Origin: Henriciella sp.
GTDB taxonomy: Bacteria > Pseudomonadota > Alphaproteobacteria > Caulobacterales > Hyphomonadaceae
DNA length: 34,282 nt
Assembly (NCBI GenBank): GCA_012960415.1
Contig: DUBH01000037.1
Location: 51,005-85,286 of the forward strand
Direction: 5' to 3'
A program made the translations under genes and the position numbers. Shown here in pieces: positions 1-8,588 of this stretch; the first letter of the stretch is position 1; every line of letters starts with the position of its first letter. Below the pieces are notes generated by a model. That model was not told the DNA's origin and searched no databases. It saw only the letters and a program-made list of their open reading frames with translations.

Positions 1-2531
1 CGCTGGCGGCGGTGGTGCTGACCGGGCTGGTCGACGCTGCCAGCGAACAGGTCGCCTCCATTGCGCTTCTCATCTTTTTCGCCGGGCTGTTGCCGCTCGT
101 CTGGTTTGGCGCGGCCCGATACCGCGCGCCGGAGCGAATCGAGGCAATCCGCCTGCTCGATCAACAATCAGAGCTGCGTCCGCTTTCTGCACTTCAAGAT
201 CGCCCTGCCCGCCCGGATGCGAGCGGTGTGACCCTGTGGCGTGCCCATGAAACCGATCTTACCGATGCTGCGCGCCGTCTGAACGTCCCGGACTTTGGTG
301 CGGAATGGCGCGCCTCCGATCCGCTCTATCTTCGTTTCATCCTGCCAGCGCTTCTGGCTCTCGCCGCTTTCCTGTCACTCTCCGTGGCCGGGGAGCGCCT
401 CTCACGCGCCTTCAGCCCCGACATTGGCAGCCTGTTCGGTGCCGAGAATATCCGCATCGAAGCCTGGATTACGCCGCCGGAGCATACCGGCAAGCCGCCC
501 GTCTTCCTCGCGTCTGATGCTGCCCCTGTCCGCGTCCCTGCCGGGTCTGAGCTGACGGTGCGGGCGCAGGCCCCTTCAGCGCCTAATCTCATCATCGAAG
601 GTGAAGAGAGCCGAGAGCGGGTCCGTTTCACCAGAACCCCGGAAGGCGCTTATGAGGCGCGCGCGATCATCACGGCCGATAGCGAGCTTCGTGTCAGCTG
701 GTGGGGCGAGCGGGCGAGCTGGCGCGTAGAGGCCTCACCGGACGAGCCGCCCGCGATTGAATGGGTCTCCGCGCCAGAGGTCACGCCAACCGACAAGACC
801 GAATTCTCATGGAAGGCGAGTGACGATTACGGCATTGAGCGCCTCGAACTTGTCCTCTACCGCGTCGATGAAGGCGGCGATGCGGTAGAAGACGCCATCA
901 TCGTCCAGCTTCCTGGCCTGTCGCCAAAGGAAGCTGAAGAGACGACCTCGATCGATCTGACGCGTCACCGCTGGGCCGGCCTCGAACTGCGCGGCTTCCT
1001 GCGCGCGACCGACGGGGCAGGTCAGTCCACGATGAGCGAGGCAGAAGTCTTCATCCTGCCAGAAAAGCTGCTCCTCCAGCCGCTGGCACGGGCCATACAG
1101 GACATCCGCGTCACCATCCTGCGCGAGGATGGCGAATATGAAGTGGCTGAGGCAGCAAATCGCGAGAGCCTGGTTCAGGACGAAGTGTTCACCGAAGCGA
1201 CGCAGCGCATCGCTCGCGCACCTGCCGGCATCCAGCGCGCCTCCCTGATGATCGACGCCGTGACCTACAAGCCAGAGCGCTATTTCGAGGATGTCAGCGT
1301 CTATTTCGGCCTGAGCCATGCCGGGTCCATCCTGCGAGCGGCAAGCTCCACGGATGAAGCCGACGAGACAGAGCCGCTCCTCTGGTCTCTGGCGCTTCGG
1401 GCAGAGTATGGCAGCGCCGCCGATGCCCTGCGGGCCTTGCAGGCCGCTCGTCAGGCACTTGAAGAGGCACTGCGGGACGGTGCATCCGAGGCCGAAATCC
1501 AGCGCCGCATGGAAGCCTTCAAGCAAGCGGCGCAGAATTATCTCGCAGCCCGCATGGCCGAAGCGCTGGCGAACGGTCTCGATAGCCCACCGAGCGATAC
1601 TGACAGCGCGCAAGGCGGCGGGTCCGGCATGGGCGGCAGCGATTTCGCCGACATGCTCGATGCGCTGTCTGACCTTACCGAAACCGGCGCGACCGATCAG
1701 GCGCGCCAGCTCCTCGCCGACATCACGAACATGCTCGAGAATCTCCAGTTCCAGCAGGGCAATGGCAGCGGCGAAGGCTTCCCCGGCATGCCGGGCGAGC
1801 AGGGTGAAAATGACGAAGACATGCCTGACGAAGAGCGTGAGCTTTCCGAGACTTTGCAGGAGCTGTCCGAACTGCTGCGTGAACAGCGCGACCTCAATGA
1901 CGACACGCTGGCCGAACAGCGCGGTGAGCGGCGCAACCAGCCCGGCCAACAGCCAGGAAACCAGCAGCAGGGCGAGCAGGGTGAATCCAGCGCGCAGCCC
2001 GGCGAGGAAGAGGGCGAGGATGGCAGCTCAAGCCGTGGCGGTACGCTGACCGAACGCCAGGCCCATCTCGGTGACCTTGTCGAAGAGCTTGCCCGTCGGC
2101 GTGGCCGCGAAGGTGGCAGTAGCGAGGATGGCACCGGCGCTGGCGGGACGGTTGACCAAGAAACTCTCGAAGCCATTGAGCGCGCCCAGCGCCGCGCCGC
2201 TGAAGCGCTCGAGGATGGCAATAATTTCCGCGCCATCCGCAATCAGGACGACGCCACCGACCAGATTCGCGATCTTGCAGAGACGCTCGCTCGCGAGCTT
2301 GATGACCTGAAACGTGACCGCCTCGGTGAGGAATATGGAAATGGCGGCGATCAGGTTGATCCTTTCGGCCGTCCAATGGGCGGCACGTCCGACAGCCGCG
2401 ACGTGAACATTCCTGATGAGGCTGAACGCCAGCGGGCCAAGGATATTCTCGAAGAGCTCCGCCGGCGCTATGGCGACCCGGCGGACGAAGAAGAGCGCAA
2501 CTACCTCGAGCGCCTGCTCGACCGCTTCTGA
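1..2531 (+). CDS. TIGR02302/DUF4175 family membrane protein, 5'-truncated
   Basis: The reading frame is open to the left edge of the window, so the true start lies upstream. The GTG at position 12 is only the first in-frame start codon inside the window. The 839 visible residues show two hydrophobic segments (about 14-36 and 105-129), then a globular periplasmic-looking region, then a low-complexity C-terminal third rich in Gly, Gln and Glu (about residue 530 onward) that ends in charged helices. This order matches the alphaproteobacterial TIGR02302 (DUF4175) family, whose members are about 850 residues long, so only a short N-terminal piece is missing. The biochemical role of the family is unknown to me. 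The stop codon TGA directly abuts the stop of the convergent cyclo-ligase gene, forming TGATCA, so any terminator must lie inside coding sequence. Confidence 0.8.
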   Translation, partial: LAAVVLTGLVDAASEQVASIALLIFFAGLLPLVWFGAARYRAPERIEAIRLLDQQSELRPLSALQDRPARPDASGVTLWRAHETDLTDAARRLNVPDFGAEWRASDPLYLRFILPALLALAAFLSLSVAGERLSRAFSPDIGSLFGAENIRIEAWITPPEHTGKPPVFLASDAAPVRVPAGSELTVRAQAPSAPNLIIEGEESRERVRFTRTPEGAYEARAIITADSELRVSWWGERASWRVEASPDEPPAIEWVSAPEVTPTDKTEFSWKASDDYGIERLELVLYRVDEGGDAVEDAIIVQLPGLSPKEAEETTSIDLTRHRWAGLELRGFLRATDGAGQSTMSEAEVFILPEKLLLQPLARAIQDIRVTILREDGEYEVAEAANRESLVQDEVFTEATQRIARAPAGIQRASLMIDAVTYKPERYFEDVSVYFGLSHAGSILRAASSTDEADETEPLLWSLALRAEYGSAADALRALQAARQALEEALRDGASEAEIQRRMEAFKQAAQNYLAARMAEALANGLDSPPSDTDSAQGGGSGMGGSDFADMLDALSDLTETGATDQARQLLADITNMLENLQFQQGNGSGEGFPGMPGEQGENDEDMPDEERELSETLQELSELLREQRDLNDDTLAEQRGERRNQPGQQPGNQQQGEQGESSAQPGEEEGEDGSSSRGGTLTERQAHLGDLVEELARRRGREGGSSEDGTGAGGTVDQETLEAIERAQRRAAEALEDGNNFRAIRNQDDATDQIRDLAETLARELDDLKRDRLGEEYGNGGDQVDPFGRPMGGTSDSRDVNIPDEAERQRAKDILEELRRRYGDPADEEERNYLERLLDRF

Positions 2532-3158
2532 TCAGGCAGCGCTAGGCCCGTTTTCATTAGGGCCGCCATCACCCTTGAAGGTCCGCATCATGAAGATGGG
2601 TACAGAGCCGCGCTCAGTCACGGCCCAGTCCAGCGGCTGGTCGTGGGGTTCGGCGGGCAGCTCGTCCAGCATTTGCGCATGAAAGCCAAGCCCGCAGGCA
2701 AAGACGCGGCCGTTCTCGCGTAGTCCGGAAAGCGTGCGGTCATAATGACCTTTGCCATAGCCGAGGCGCACCCCCATGCCGTCAAAAGCCAGTAGCGGCA
2801 TCAGGACGAGCGTTGGATAGACCGTATCCGCGCTCTCCAGAGGCTGGCGCAGACCCATGGGGCCGTCTTCAAGGTCAGCTTCTTGTGACCAGGCGCGAAA
2901 GGTCATCGAGCCGTCTGCCTCAAGACGCGGCAAGGCGAGCTTCGCGCCTTCACCCTCAAGCCGTTCCATGAGGGGCAGCGGATCAATCTCGCTCTCGATC
3001 GGCAGGTAACCCGCAACCACCGGGCCGTAGCGCTCAAGCAGCTTGAGCGGAAACTTGGACGCGAGTGTTTCGCCGGCATCAGGGTCACGCGCATGGGCTT
3101 CTTCGCGCAGGGTCTTCAGCTCACGCCGGAGGGCAGCTTTCTCGTCCCCGGTGCTCAA
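2532..3158 (-). CDS. 5-formyltetrahydrofolate cyclo-ligase
   Basis: This 208-residue protein converts 5-formyltetrahydrofolate to 5,10-methenyltetrahydrofolate using ATP, which returns formyl-folate to the one-carbon pool in the cytoplasm. The family signature GYGKGHYDRTL is present at residues 133-143. The N-terminal KAALRRELKTLR helix and the YLPIESEID stretch are also typical. The length is normal for the family. The start is a TTG whose bases overlap the ftsY stop codon (TTGA overlap at 3155-3158), which points to translational coupling. The gene is the last of a minus-strand run with ftsY and mtaB. In E. coli the homologue is ygfA/fau, but naming varies, so no symbol is given. Confidence 0.9.
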   Translation of the reverse strand: MSTGDEKAALRRELKTLREEAHARDPDAGETLASKFPLKLLERYGPVVAGYLPIESEIDPLPLMERLEGEGAKLALPRLEADGSMTFRAWSQEADLEDGPMGLRQPLESADTVYPTLVLMPLLAFDGMGVRLGYGKGHYDRTLSGLRENGRVFACGLGFHAQMLDELPAEPHDQPLDWAVTERGSVPIFMMRTFKGDGGPNENGPSAA

Positions 3159-4456
3159 ACCGTTTCTTCCTGACCAAGCCCAACGAGGGCCTTCGCATAC
3201 GCTGAAGCGCTGAAGGGCTGCAGGTCTTCGGCCTTTTCGCCAACACCGACAAAGTGGATGGGCAGGGCATGCGCCTCGGCAACGGCAACAAGAACGCCGC
3301 CCTTTGCCGTGCCATCTAGCTTCGTCATCACAATGCCTGATACTTCGGCCGTATGGCGGAAGGCTTCGACCTGGCTCAGCGCGTTCTGGCCGACCGTCGC
3401 ATCAAGCACCAGGATGACATCATGCGGCGCATCAGGGTCGAGTTTGCGGGTCACCCGGACGATCTTGGCGAGCTCTGACATGAGCTCGGCCTTGTTCTGC
3501 AGTCGGCCTGCCGTATCGACGAGCACAAGGTCGAGATCCTCGCGCTGCGCCTTTTCAATGGCCTCATAGACGAGACCGGCGGCATCAGCGCCCGTGGGCT
3601 TGGAGAGAACCGGAATACCCGCCCGCTCCCCCCAGACGGTCAGTTGCTCGATGGCGGCTGCGCGGAATGTATCGCCTGCGACCAGAAGCGCCTTGGCGCC
3701 TTGTTCTTTCAGTTTGGATGCGATCTTCCCGATCGTCGTTGTCTTGCCAGACCCGTTGACGCCGACGAACAGGACGACGCGCGGGCGTGGCCCATCCGCG
3801 AAGTCAACAACCTGTTCGCGCGGCTTCATGATCGCTTCGATCTCAGAGGCCAGTGCAATGCGGATTTCCTCGTCACTGATATCCTTGTCAAACCGCGTCT
3901 TTGCGAGGTTCGATGTGATCTTCGCAGACACTTTCGCGCCCATATCCGACATGATCAGCAGGTCTTCGAGGTCTTCCAGCGCATCATCATCGAGCTTGCG
4001 CCCACCGAACATGCCAGTGAGGCTGGTACCGAGCTTTGAGGATGACTTGGACAGGCCACCCGACAGCTTGTCGAAGAAGCCGGGATCGCGGATCTCGGCA
4101 TAAGGGTCAGGTTCGCCGCGTGCGATGGCGGCCTGACGCTCTTCTTCCTTGCGGCGCGCTTCCTCGCGGGCGGCCTCGGCGCGGCGGCGCTCTTCAAGGA
4201 TCTTGAGCTCGTTTTGCGCTTTTTGACGGGCCGCTTCGTCTTCGGCCTCGGCTGCTTCGCGCTTTTGACGCTCTTCCCAGGCCTTGTTGGCTTCGGCAAT
4301 TGCGGCGTCGATCTTGGCCTGTTCAGCGGCTTTGCGTTCTGCCTCGGCGGCCTCCTTGGCGGCCAGCTCTTCAGCCGACAGCTCCGGCTCGCGCATCTGC
4401 GCGCCGGCGTCTTCCAGCTCGTCTTTCTTCTTTTTCTTTCCGAACCAGAGGATCAT
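3155..4456 (-). CDS. ftsY: Signal recognition particle receptor FtsY
   Basis: FtsY is the SRP receptor GTPase that delivers ribosomes translating membrane proteins to the Sec translocon. Residues 1-11 are a short hydrophobic/basic tip (MILWFGKKKKK) that could touch the membrane. Residues about 12-115 form a highly charged Glu/Ala/Arg/Lys coiled-coil-like A domain. The N domain follows at about 125-215, then the G domain with GVNGSGKT at 232-239, DTAGR at 314-318 and TKLD at 378-381. The length of 433 residues is in the usual range. The start codon overlaps the mtaB stop as ATGA (4453-4456), and the stop overlaps the cyclo-ligase start. The three genes are probably one coupled translational unit. 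Confidence 0.97.
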   Translation of the reverse strand: MILWFGKKKKKDELEDAGAQMREPELSAEELAAKEAAEAERKAAEQAKIDAAIAEANKAWEERQKREAAEAEDEAARQKAQNELKILEERRRAEAAREEARRKEEERQAAIARGEPDPYAEIRDPGFFDKLSGGLSKSSSKLGTSLTGMFGGRKLDDDALEDLEDLLIMSDMGAKVSAKITSNLAKTRFDKDISDEEIRIALASEIEAIMKPREQVVDFADGPRPRVVLFVGVNGSGKTTTIGKIASKLKEQGAKALLVAGDTFRAAAIEQLTVWGERAGIPVLSKPTGADAAGLVYEAIEKAQREDLDLVLVDTAGRLQNKAELMSELAKIVRVTRKLDPDAPHDVILVLDATVGQNALSQVEAFRHTAEVSGIVMTKLDGTAKGGVLVAVAEAHALPIHFVGVGEKAEDLQPFSASAYAKALVGLGQEETV

Positions 4457-5748
4457 ACAGGCTCCGCGATCAGTTTTTGTCCATCCTGAGCGACTATCCG
4501 CGCGGGAACGGGGCGTCCAGCCTCAAGCGTGGCAAAACCCGTCAGCGCAACGCGCGAGAAATCGGAAAGTCGCCCATCATTTTCCTGCTCGACGAGAACA
4601 TCCCGCACGGCGCCAACATGCGTGTCGAGGTGGCGGGAGAGGGCGCGCTCACCGACGTCGCGCAGGCGTGCGGCGCGTTCCTTGATGAGGGCCTTCTCCA
4701 GCTGCGGCATGCGCGCGGCAGGCGTGCCGGGCCGCGGGCTGTAGGGAAAGACGTGCAGGAAGGCGAGGTTGCAGTCCTCAACGAGGCGCACTGAATTCTC
4801 GAACGCGCTTTCTGTCTCCGTTGGGAAGCCTGCGATGATATCGGCGCCAAGTGCGATGTCGGGGCGGATGGCGCGCAGCTTGTCGGCAAGCTCGATCGCG
4901 TCCTCGCGCGAATGACGGCGCTTCATCCGCTTCAGCATGAGATTGTCACCATGCTGCAGCGAGAGATGCATGAAGGGCGCAAGGCGCGGCTCGCCAATGG
5001 CGTCGAACAGCGCGTCATCCATTTCGATGGCATCGATGGAAGAAATACGCAGCTGCTGCAGCTCTGGCACCAGTTTCAGGATGCGCTGGACGAGGTTGCC
5101 AAGCTGCGGCTGACCGGGAAGGTCCGCGCCCCAGCTGGTCAGGTCCACGCCGGTCAAGACGACTTCATAATGGCCGGTCTCAACAAGACGCCGCACCATC
5201 TGGACGACATCGCCGGCGGGCACAGACCGGGAATTCCCCCGGCCATAGGGAATGATGCAGAAGGTGCAGCGATGGTCGCAGCCATTCTGGACCTGAACAT
5301 AGGCGCGGGCCCGGCCCTCCATCCCGTCGATGAGGTGCGCAGCGGTTTCCTTCACAGACATAATGTCGTTGACGAGGATCTTCTCGCGGCCCTCATTCAG
5401 GGCCGGTGAGACCCAGGTTTCGGCCTGCATCTTCTCATGATTGCCGATCACCCGGTCGACTTCCGGCATGGCGGCAAACTCGTCCGGATTGATCTGCGCA
5501 GCGCAGCCCGTCACCAGGATGCGGGAATCGGGATTATCTTTCTTGGCGCGGCGGATCGTCTGGCGGGCGCTCCGTACGGCTTCGGACGTCACCGCGCACG
5601 TATTGACGATGATGGCGTCTTCCAGGCCTGCAGCGTCGGCATGCCCGCGCATCACCTCACTCTCATAGGAGTTGAGGCGGCAGCCGAGCGTAATCACGCG
5701 GGCGCGCGAGGCCGAAGCCGTCGGTTTGGGATCTTTCGTTGCCGTCAT
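4453..5748 (-). CDS. mtaB: tRNA t6A37 methylthiotransferase MtaB
   Basis: This radical-SAM enzyme adds a methylthio group to t6A at position 37 of tRNAs reading ANN codons. The N-terminal UPF0004 domain has cluster cysteines at C23, C51 and C82. The radical-SAM motif CDHRCTFC carries C157, C161 and C164 (CX3CX2C). The C-terminal region from about 370 fits a TRAM RNA-binding domain. TLGCRLNSYES near the start is typical of MtaB, whereas MiaB and RimO have different text there. Length is 431 residues. The gene lies 93 bp after dapF and overlaps ftsY by 4 bp; an mtaB-ftsY pairing next to dapF is, as far as I recall, common in alphaproteobacteria. Confidence 0.93.
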   Translation of the reverse strand: MTATKDPKPTASASRARVITLGCRLNSYESEVMRGHADAAGLEDAIIVNTCAVTSEAVRSARQTIRRAKKDNPDSRILVTGCAAQINPDEFAAMPEVDRVIGNHEKMQAETWVSPALNEGREKILVNDIMSVKETAAHLIDGMEGRARAYVQVQNGCDHRCTFCIIPYGRGNSRSVPAGDVVQMVRRLVETGHYEVVLTGVDLTSWGADLPGQPQLGNLVQRILKLVPELQQLRISSIDAIEMDDALFDAIGEPRLAPFMHLSLQHGDNLMLKRMKRRHSREDAIELADKLRAIRPDIALGADIIAGFPTETESAFENSVRLVEDCNLAFLHVFPYSPRPGTPAARMPQLEKALIKERAARLRDVGERALSRHLDTHVGAVRDVLVEQENDGRLSDFSRVALTGFATLEAGRPVPARIVAQDGQKLIAEPV

Positions 5749-5841
5749 TGCCAGAATGCCTGTCCAGACCCCGCCACATCGCGCCGAATGCCCAGTAAAT
5801 CAAGGTTTCGCGGGCAGGCACGGGCCTTTGGCGGCGCCGCG

Positions 5842-6651
5842 CTACAGGTCGAAACTCATCTCGACTTCCACAGGCCCCGTCATCATGACGCGATTGTCGC
5901 TTGCGCGCCATTCAATGATGAGGTCGCCGCCATCAAGGATAAGGCGCGCCTTGCGTTCTGTCTTCCCGGCCCGCGCGGCGCAGACCAGGGCGGCACAGGC
6001 ACCGGTACCGCACGCCTTGGTCAGACCAGCGCCCCGCTCCCAGACGCGAAGACGTATCGTCTCGCGGTCAATGATCTGCGCAAAGCCGACATTGGTGCCC
6101 TCAGGAAATAGAGGATGCCATTCAACCAGCGGCCCGATCTGCGGAATATTGTAGGCGTCCACATCCTCAACGAAGAAGACCGCATGCGGATTGCCCATCG
6201 ACACGACGGCGGGCTTTGACAGGTAGGGGTTGTCCATCGGCCCGATACGCACATCGACGCCGCGCACATCCATCTTTTCGGCAAGCGGAATCTCTTCCCA
6301 GCCCATGCGTGGCTGGCCCATGTCTACGGTGACGAGGCCATTCTCCGCGCGCATGCCTTTTAGCAGGTCTGCGGCCGTGCGGATCGAGACGGTATTAGCG
6401 CCCGCCTCCTCCAGCAGGAGATGCGCGACAGCGCGTGTGCCGTTTCCGCAAGCGCCGACCTCCTCGCCGGAAGAATTCCAGATGCGCAGGAAGGCGTCCG
6501 ATGAGGGGTCCTTCTCGATCGCCATGACCTGATCGGCTTTCATCTCTGCGGCGATGCTGCGGATCTTGTCTGTATCGGGCGCAAAGGCTTGCTGGCGCGC
6601 GTCAAAGACCGCGAACGCGTTGCCTGCCCCATTCATCTTCCAGACTTTCAT
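5842..6651 (-). CDS. dapF: Diaminopimelate epimerase
   Basis: DapF interconverts LL- and meso-diaminopimelate, supplying lysine and the peptidoglycan cross-link residue. The two catalytic cysteines are visible: C68 in GACGNGTRA and C214 in KACGTGACAA. The N-terminus MKVWKMNGAGNAF is the standard family start. I chose the ATG at 6651, giving 269 residues, because a GGAG ribosome-binding site sits about 6 bases upstream. A longer frame to 6756 adds 35 residues without family character and would overlap the upstream gene. The gene works in the same pathway as asd (17083-18102), although the two are not in one operon here. Confidence 0.95.
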   Translation of the reverse strand: MKVWKMNGAGNAFAVFDARQQAFAPDTDKIRSIAAEMKADQVMAIEKDPSSDAFLRIWNSSGEEVGACGNGTRAVAHLLLEEAGANTVSIRTAADLLKGMRAENGLVTVDMGQPRMGWEEIPLAEKMDVRGVDVRIGPMDNPYLSKPAVVSMGNPHAVFFVEDVDAYNIPQIGPLVEWHPLFPEGTNVGFAQIIDRETIRLRVWERGAGLTKACGTGACAALVCAARAGKTERKARLILDGGDLIIEWRASDNRVMMTGPVEVEMSFDL

Positions 6652-6703
6652 GGCCCGCTCCAGCGCTTTGAGAAGCCGCGAAGCGAAAGCGCCTGATTTC
6701 CGC

Positions 6704-7126
6704 CTAGACCTGCCGTGGCAGCTGGTAGGCGAGCACCCAACCGGAAATCTGGACAAGTGCGGCCGTGATCACGAGCCCGTCCATGAGCGCGTGCTGCCAG
6801 AAAAAGGACAGGAAGACGACGCCCATACAGGCCCAGTCCACCCGGTCATCACTGATGAGATAGCCAGGAAAGCGTCGCTCGCGAGCGATCTGTTTCAGCG
6901 TGATCCCCTGCCACATGCGGTTCATGGTGGGCGGGCCGAACACATCCTGAAGGACGCGCGGGTCCTGAATACCGGTCAGTTCACAAAGGATGGCTGCATC
7001 CACGACGCCGCCCTCGACCTGCTGCTTGCGTGTCATCGTGCTCAGCAGGCTCGCGAGCGCAGACAGCAGGATCGCAATGGCGGTGGCAACATAGGCGACG
7101 CCATCAAAGCCGGGGACGCCGCCCAT
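6704..7126 (-). CDS. Hypothetical membrane protein, 140 aa
   Basis: I do not recognise this protein. It has a hydrophobic segment near the N-terminus (about residues 9-29), a polar middle of about 65 residues containing a conserved-looking CELTGIQDP stretch, and one or two hydrophobic segments near the C-terminus (about 98-135). It is probably an inner-membrane protein with a cytoplasmic loop. It lies 58 bp downstream of the hydratase gene and 52 bp upstream of dapF on the same strand, so it may be co-transcribed with either. The ribosome-binding site before the ATG at 7126 is weak. Coding status rests on the membrane pattern and the gene-sized gap it fills. Confidence 0.65.
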   Translation of the reverse strand: MGGVPGFDGVAYVATAIAILLSALASLLSTMTRKQQVEGGVVDAAILCELTGIQDPRVLQDVFGPPTMNRMWQGITLKQIARERRFPGYLISDDRVDWACMGVVFLSFFWQHALMDGLVITAALVQISGWVLAYQLPRQV

Positions 7127-7184
7127 ATCAGGCCACTAGCTCAATATTTTGTTGTGTGCGGAGGGGTGATCCGGTCATGGCTGA

Positions 7185-8219
7185 TTATCTGGGGATCGCG
7201 GCCCAGTAATCAAAGTCCAGAAGGACATCGGCGTGATACTTGCCGTCCTCGCCCTTGAGCGGGAAATCGCTGCATGGATGGTTCTTGGTCGCGACGAGGC
7301 GCAGGCGAAGCGCTCCAGTGCTGTCAGAGAGCTCGGCCTTTTCCAAGACTTCCGACCAGGCATAAACCGTGTCGCCGGCAAATAGCGGACCTGCATGTGT
7401 GCCAGCATTGATGGCCAGCATCTGGGCGGCGCTTTCGAGGCCATTGAAGGACAGCGCGCGCGCAATCGAGATCACGACACCGCCATAGATGAGACGTTTT
7501 CCAAAGCGGCTGCCGGCCTGCGCATGCGCGTCGAAATGGACCTTGGCGGTGTTCTGGTAGAGGCGGGTGGCAGTCTGGTGCTCGGCTTCTTCAACGGTCA
7601 TGCCGTCGACATGGTCAATCTTCTCGCCGACCTGATAGTCGTCATAGCGCCAGCTGGATCCGGCAAGCGCACTGCTCCAGTCCTTATAGTCTGGGGCCAC
7701 AAGGTCAGAGACAGCCACAGCGTCCGGAAGGTCTGGTGCTGTAACATCTGGTGCAGCATTGGATGGGTCTTTTTTGTGGACCATGACCCAGCGCACATAT
7801 GAAAGAACCGTTTCGCCGCGCTGATTCTCACCACGCGTGCGTACCCAGACGACACCCGTCTTGCCGTTGGAGTTTTCCTTGACGCCGATGACTTCGGAGA
7901 TCGCCGTCAGCGTATCGCCCGGATAGACCGTTTTCAGGAACTTGCCGTCGGCATAACCAAGATTGGCTACGGCATTGAGAGAGATGTCCGGCACTGTCTT
8001 GCCGAAGACGACGTGGAAGGCGAGCAGCGGATCAATCGGCAGGGCGTCAAAGCCGTTGGCCGTGGCGAATGTCTCAGCTGAATAGAGCGCATGGCGGCTG
8101 CCAGTCAGTGCGCGATAGAGCGATATGTCGCCGGCAGAGACGGTCAGCGGGGTCGCGTGGACAAGCTCCATGCCCGGCTTGAAGTCTTCGAAATAGTGGC
8201 CCGGATTCGATTTGGTCAT
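7185..8219 (-). CDS. MaoC-family dehydratase, probable mesaconyl-CoA hydratase
   Basis: The 344-residue protein looks like two fused MaoC/hot-dog domains (roughly 1-160 and 190-344). Its overall length and its N-terminal GHYFEDFKPGMELVHATPLTV match mesaconyl-CoA hydratase (Mch) of the ethylmalonyl-CoA pathway, which hydrates mesaconyl-CoA to beta-methylmalyl-CoA. The upstream CoA-ester lyase-like gene on the same strand (8983-9867) would act on the product or on malyl-CoA. That supports the assignment, although other MaoC dehydratases cannot be excluded by eye. The ATG at 8219 follows a GAGGGC ribosome-binding site that is buried in a perfect 7-bp inverted repeat (see the separate entry). Confidence 0.8.
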   Translation of the reverse strand: MTKSNPGHYFEDFKPGMELVHATPLTVSAGDISLYRALTGSRHALYSAETFATANGFDALPIDPLLAFHVVFGKTVPDISLNAVANLGYADGKFLKTVYPGDTLTAISEVIGVKENSNGKTGVVWVRTRGENQRGETVLSYVRWVMVHKKDPSNAAPDVTAPDLPDAVAVSDLVAPDYKDWSSALAGSSWRYDDYQVGEKIDHVDGMTVEEAEHQTATRLYQNTAKVHFDAHAQAGSRFGKRLIYGGVVISIARALSFNGLESAAQMLAINAGTHAGPLFAGDTVYAWSEVLEKAELSDSTGALRLRLVATKNHPCSDFPLKGEDGKYHADVLLDFDYWAAIPR

Positions 8220-8246
8220 GTCGCCCTCTAAGCTTTGCTGAGGGCG
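8217..8246 (-). promoter_or_regulatory. Hairpin covering the ribosome-binding site of the hydratase gene
   Basis: On the minus strand CGCCCTC (8246-8240) and GAGGGCG (8228-8222) form a perfect 7-bp GC-rich stem with an 11-base loop. The 3' arm is the only Shine-Dalgarno-like sequence for the gene, and the ATG starts 3 bases after GAGGGC. If the stem forms, it hides the ribosome-binding site. Whether this has a regulatory role is inference. Confidence 0.45.
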
Positions 8247-8309
8247 CAGCGGCGCGCAGTGCGCGCCTGTTCTGGCCCCGTCAATTCATGCGGGGACCAG
8301 TTGCACCGG

Positions 8310-8519
8310 CTAGACCCTTGAGATCAAGGCCGGATCTTGTCCCGGAAGAAGGATGGCGAGGATAATCGCGCCAACCAGGAAAAGGCAGATCATCCGCGCA
8401 TCGCCGTGGCGGACCAGGTCGCGAAAGCCATCAGGGCCATAGGTGATGAAATGAGGCCCGAAGAACAGGGCAACAGCGAGGGCGAGTAACGCGAAAGCGA
8501 TCAGAATGAGGAAGCTCAT
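8310..8519 (-). CDS. Small hypothetical membrane protein, 69 aa
   Basis: I do not recognise this protein. It has two hydrophobic segments (about residues 2-22 and 43-60) separated by a short charged loop, which suggests a two-pass inner-membrane protein. It sits between the ArsC-like gene and the hydratase gene on the same strand. The start ATG at 8519 has only a weak upstream purine stretch. It may be a real small gene, because the slot is otherwise empty and the hydrophobic pattern is clean. Confidence 0.55.
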   Translation of the reverse strand: MSFLILIAFALLALAVALFFGPHFITYGPDGFRDLVRHGDARMICLFLVGAIILAILLPGQDPALISRV

Positions 8520-8558
8520 AGCCGTGGTTCATACCGCAGCTGTCTGAACATCCGGCTC

Positions 8559-8588
8559 CCTGATTAGATCAAATTTTATCTAATCAGG
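8559..8588. repeat. AT-rich perfect inverted repeat at the 3' end of the arsC-like gene
   Basis: CCTGATTAGAT (8559-8569) and its exact reverse complement (8578-8588) are separated by an 8-base loop. The stem is 11 bp without mismatch and unusually AT-rich for this genome. It overlaps the last two codons of the ArsC-like gene. No T-run follows on either strand, so it is not a standard intrinsic terminator. It could be a protein-binding palindrome or a mRNA 3'-end stabiliser. Confidence 0.6.

Noticed and set aside
807-1949. A 380-codon open frame opposite the DUF4175 gene
   Set aside because: The plus-strand frame matches a known family along its whole length; the antisense frame shows no recognisable domain.
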